Shown here in pieces: positions 63,493 to 64,000 of a stretch of 64,000 bases of DNA. A program made the position numbers and the translations under genes. Positions within the stretch are counted from its first letter, which is position 1, and each line of letters begins with the position of its first letter. Origin of the DNA: CBDCWQ01 sp965223435 (GTDB lineage: Bacteria; Myxococcota; Kuafuiibacteriia; Kuafuiibacteriales; Kuafuiibacteriaceae); assembly GCA_965223435.1 (NCBI GenBank), contig CBDCWQ010000007.1, forward strand, positions 62,001 to 126,000, read 5' to 3'. Below the pieces are notes generated by a model. That model was not told the origin of the DNA. It did no database searches and saw only the letters and a list, made by a program, of their open reading frames with translations.

Positions 63493-64000
63493 GTGCAGCA
63501 ACCCACGCGGGGGCCACCAAACTTCGGGCACTTGCATACGCCGCGTGCGCCCACCGGGGACCCCAGTAAGCCTCTACGCGGAGCGGAGCGCCCCCTCTGG
63601 ATCCTGGCCGATCCTCACGGGGGCGAGACCCCAACCGCTGACGATGCCCTGTTGGCGCTTTTGGCGCTGGCTCGAGGGGTATCGGCCGATCTCCTTATTC
63701 TCGGCGACCTGTTTGTTTCGTGGCTGGGTGCGCCACGGTTTTGGACCTCGTTTCAGCATACCGTCATGGCTGAAATTGGAGGCCTCCGGCGTACCGGAGC
63801 CACGGTACAATTTGTGGTGGGCAATCGGGATTACCTCGTGCCATCGCGTCGAGCGCCGGGCCTGTTCGATGAGGTATTCGAGGAAGAAACCGTGGTTGAT
63901 ATCGCGGGAGTACCGACCCTCTTGCTGCATGGAGATGGCCTCGACGCGCGGGACCGCGCGTACCGCGTCTGGCGCCGGTTGTCGCGCAATCGACCGGTGA
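63493..64000 (+). CDS. lpxH: LpxH-like UDP-2,3-diacylglucosamine pyrophosphatase, cut by the window end
   Basis: Found by direct translation in the frame of GTG 63493; it has no stop before the window end (169 codons). Metallophosphoesterase motifs occur in LpxH order: ADPHG (the DxH position, about residue 40), LILGDLFVSW, VVGNRDYL with the GNRD typical of LpxH rather than GNHD, and LLHGDGLDARD. LpxH removes UMP from UDP-diacylglucosamine in lipid A synthesis at the inner membrane. The true start is uncertain: GTG 63493 or TTG 63532; about 30-45 leading residues have no family match. It is divergent from mutL. Confidence 0.85.
   Translation, partial: MQQPTRGPPNFGHLHTPRAPTGDPSKPLRGAERPLWILADPHGGETPTADDALLALLALARGVSADLLILGDLFVSWLGAPRFWTSFQHTVMAEIGGLRRTGATVQFVVGNRDYLVPSRRAPGLFDEVFEEETVVDIAGVPTLLLHGDGLDARDRAYRVWRRLSRNRPV

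Noticed and set aside
63491..64000. 169-codon plus-strand frame beginning MCSNPRGG
   Set aside because: It overlaps the lpxH frame; only the adjacent frame starting at 63493 gives metallophosphoesterase motifs (LILGDLF, GNRDYL, LLHGDGL).

Overview
The window looks like a chromosomal segment of a Gram-negative bacterium of the former Deltaproteobacteria, most likely Myxococcota or a relative such as Bradymonadia. Gram-negative character is shown by LpxH, an OmpH/Skp chaperone and a POTRA/beta-barrel protein. The lineage guess rests on two Ser/Thr kinases with a membrane anchor and PEGA tails, an FHA-PilZ protein, a TolQ-TolR-TolR gene trio, a receiver protein with a helical tail, and Lys/Ala-rich low-complexity tails. 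No single marker is decisive. I see no phage, transposon, CRISPR array or integration site.

Layout. 1-9274: divergent transketolase (cut by the window start) and the addB-addA recombination nuclease, separated by 828 bases with several inverted repeats. 9275-9744: a 192-bp array of 32 hexamers whose two ends are complementary. 9745-20203: serB, a two-gene GMC oxidoreductase module, a secreted sphingomyelinase-like protein, an FHA-PilZ protein, a Cys-cluster protein, tRNA-Arg(TCG), an RlmN-type enzyme and a FemAB-like transferase. 20218-28843: leuS, purA, a PEGA kinase, a receiver-domain protein, rsmI and yraN. 28936-33225: a Fis-like/thiE/amidotransferase operon, a secreted superoxide-reductase-like protein coupled to a cupredoxin, a terminator and an unknown Gly-rich protein.

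33582-46021: aroC coupled to an aconitase-superfamily protein whose swivel domain comes first, a POTRA/beta-barrel protein, a TPR/cyclic-nucleotide-domain protein, OmpH, a histone-H1-like repeat protein, and purS-purQ-purL. 46213-64000: topB, rpsA, a TolQ-TolR-TolR motor cluster, then a tightly packed reverse-strand operon mutL-miaA-accA-hisC-aroA-kinase-cmk, and a divergent lpxH cut by the window end. The common aroA-cmk-rpsA order is recognisable but is split by a PEGA kinase (between aroA and cmk) and by the motor genes (between cmk and rpsA).

Most genes are housekeeping: repair (AddAB, MutL, TopB), translation and RNA modification (LeuS, RpsA, RlmN, RsmI, MiaA, tRNA-Arg), nucleotide synthesis (PurA, PurSQL, Cmk), aromatic amino acid, serine and fatty acid synthesis, and envelope assembly. 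The accessory interest lies in the hexamer array, the H1-like protein, the domain-swapped aconitase homologue, the superoxide-reductase-like/cupredoxin pair, the motor trio and the unknown Gly-rich protein. Both genes cut by the window edges (transketolase and lpxH) were found by direct translation.
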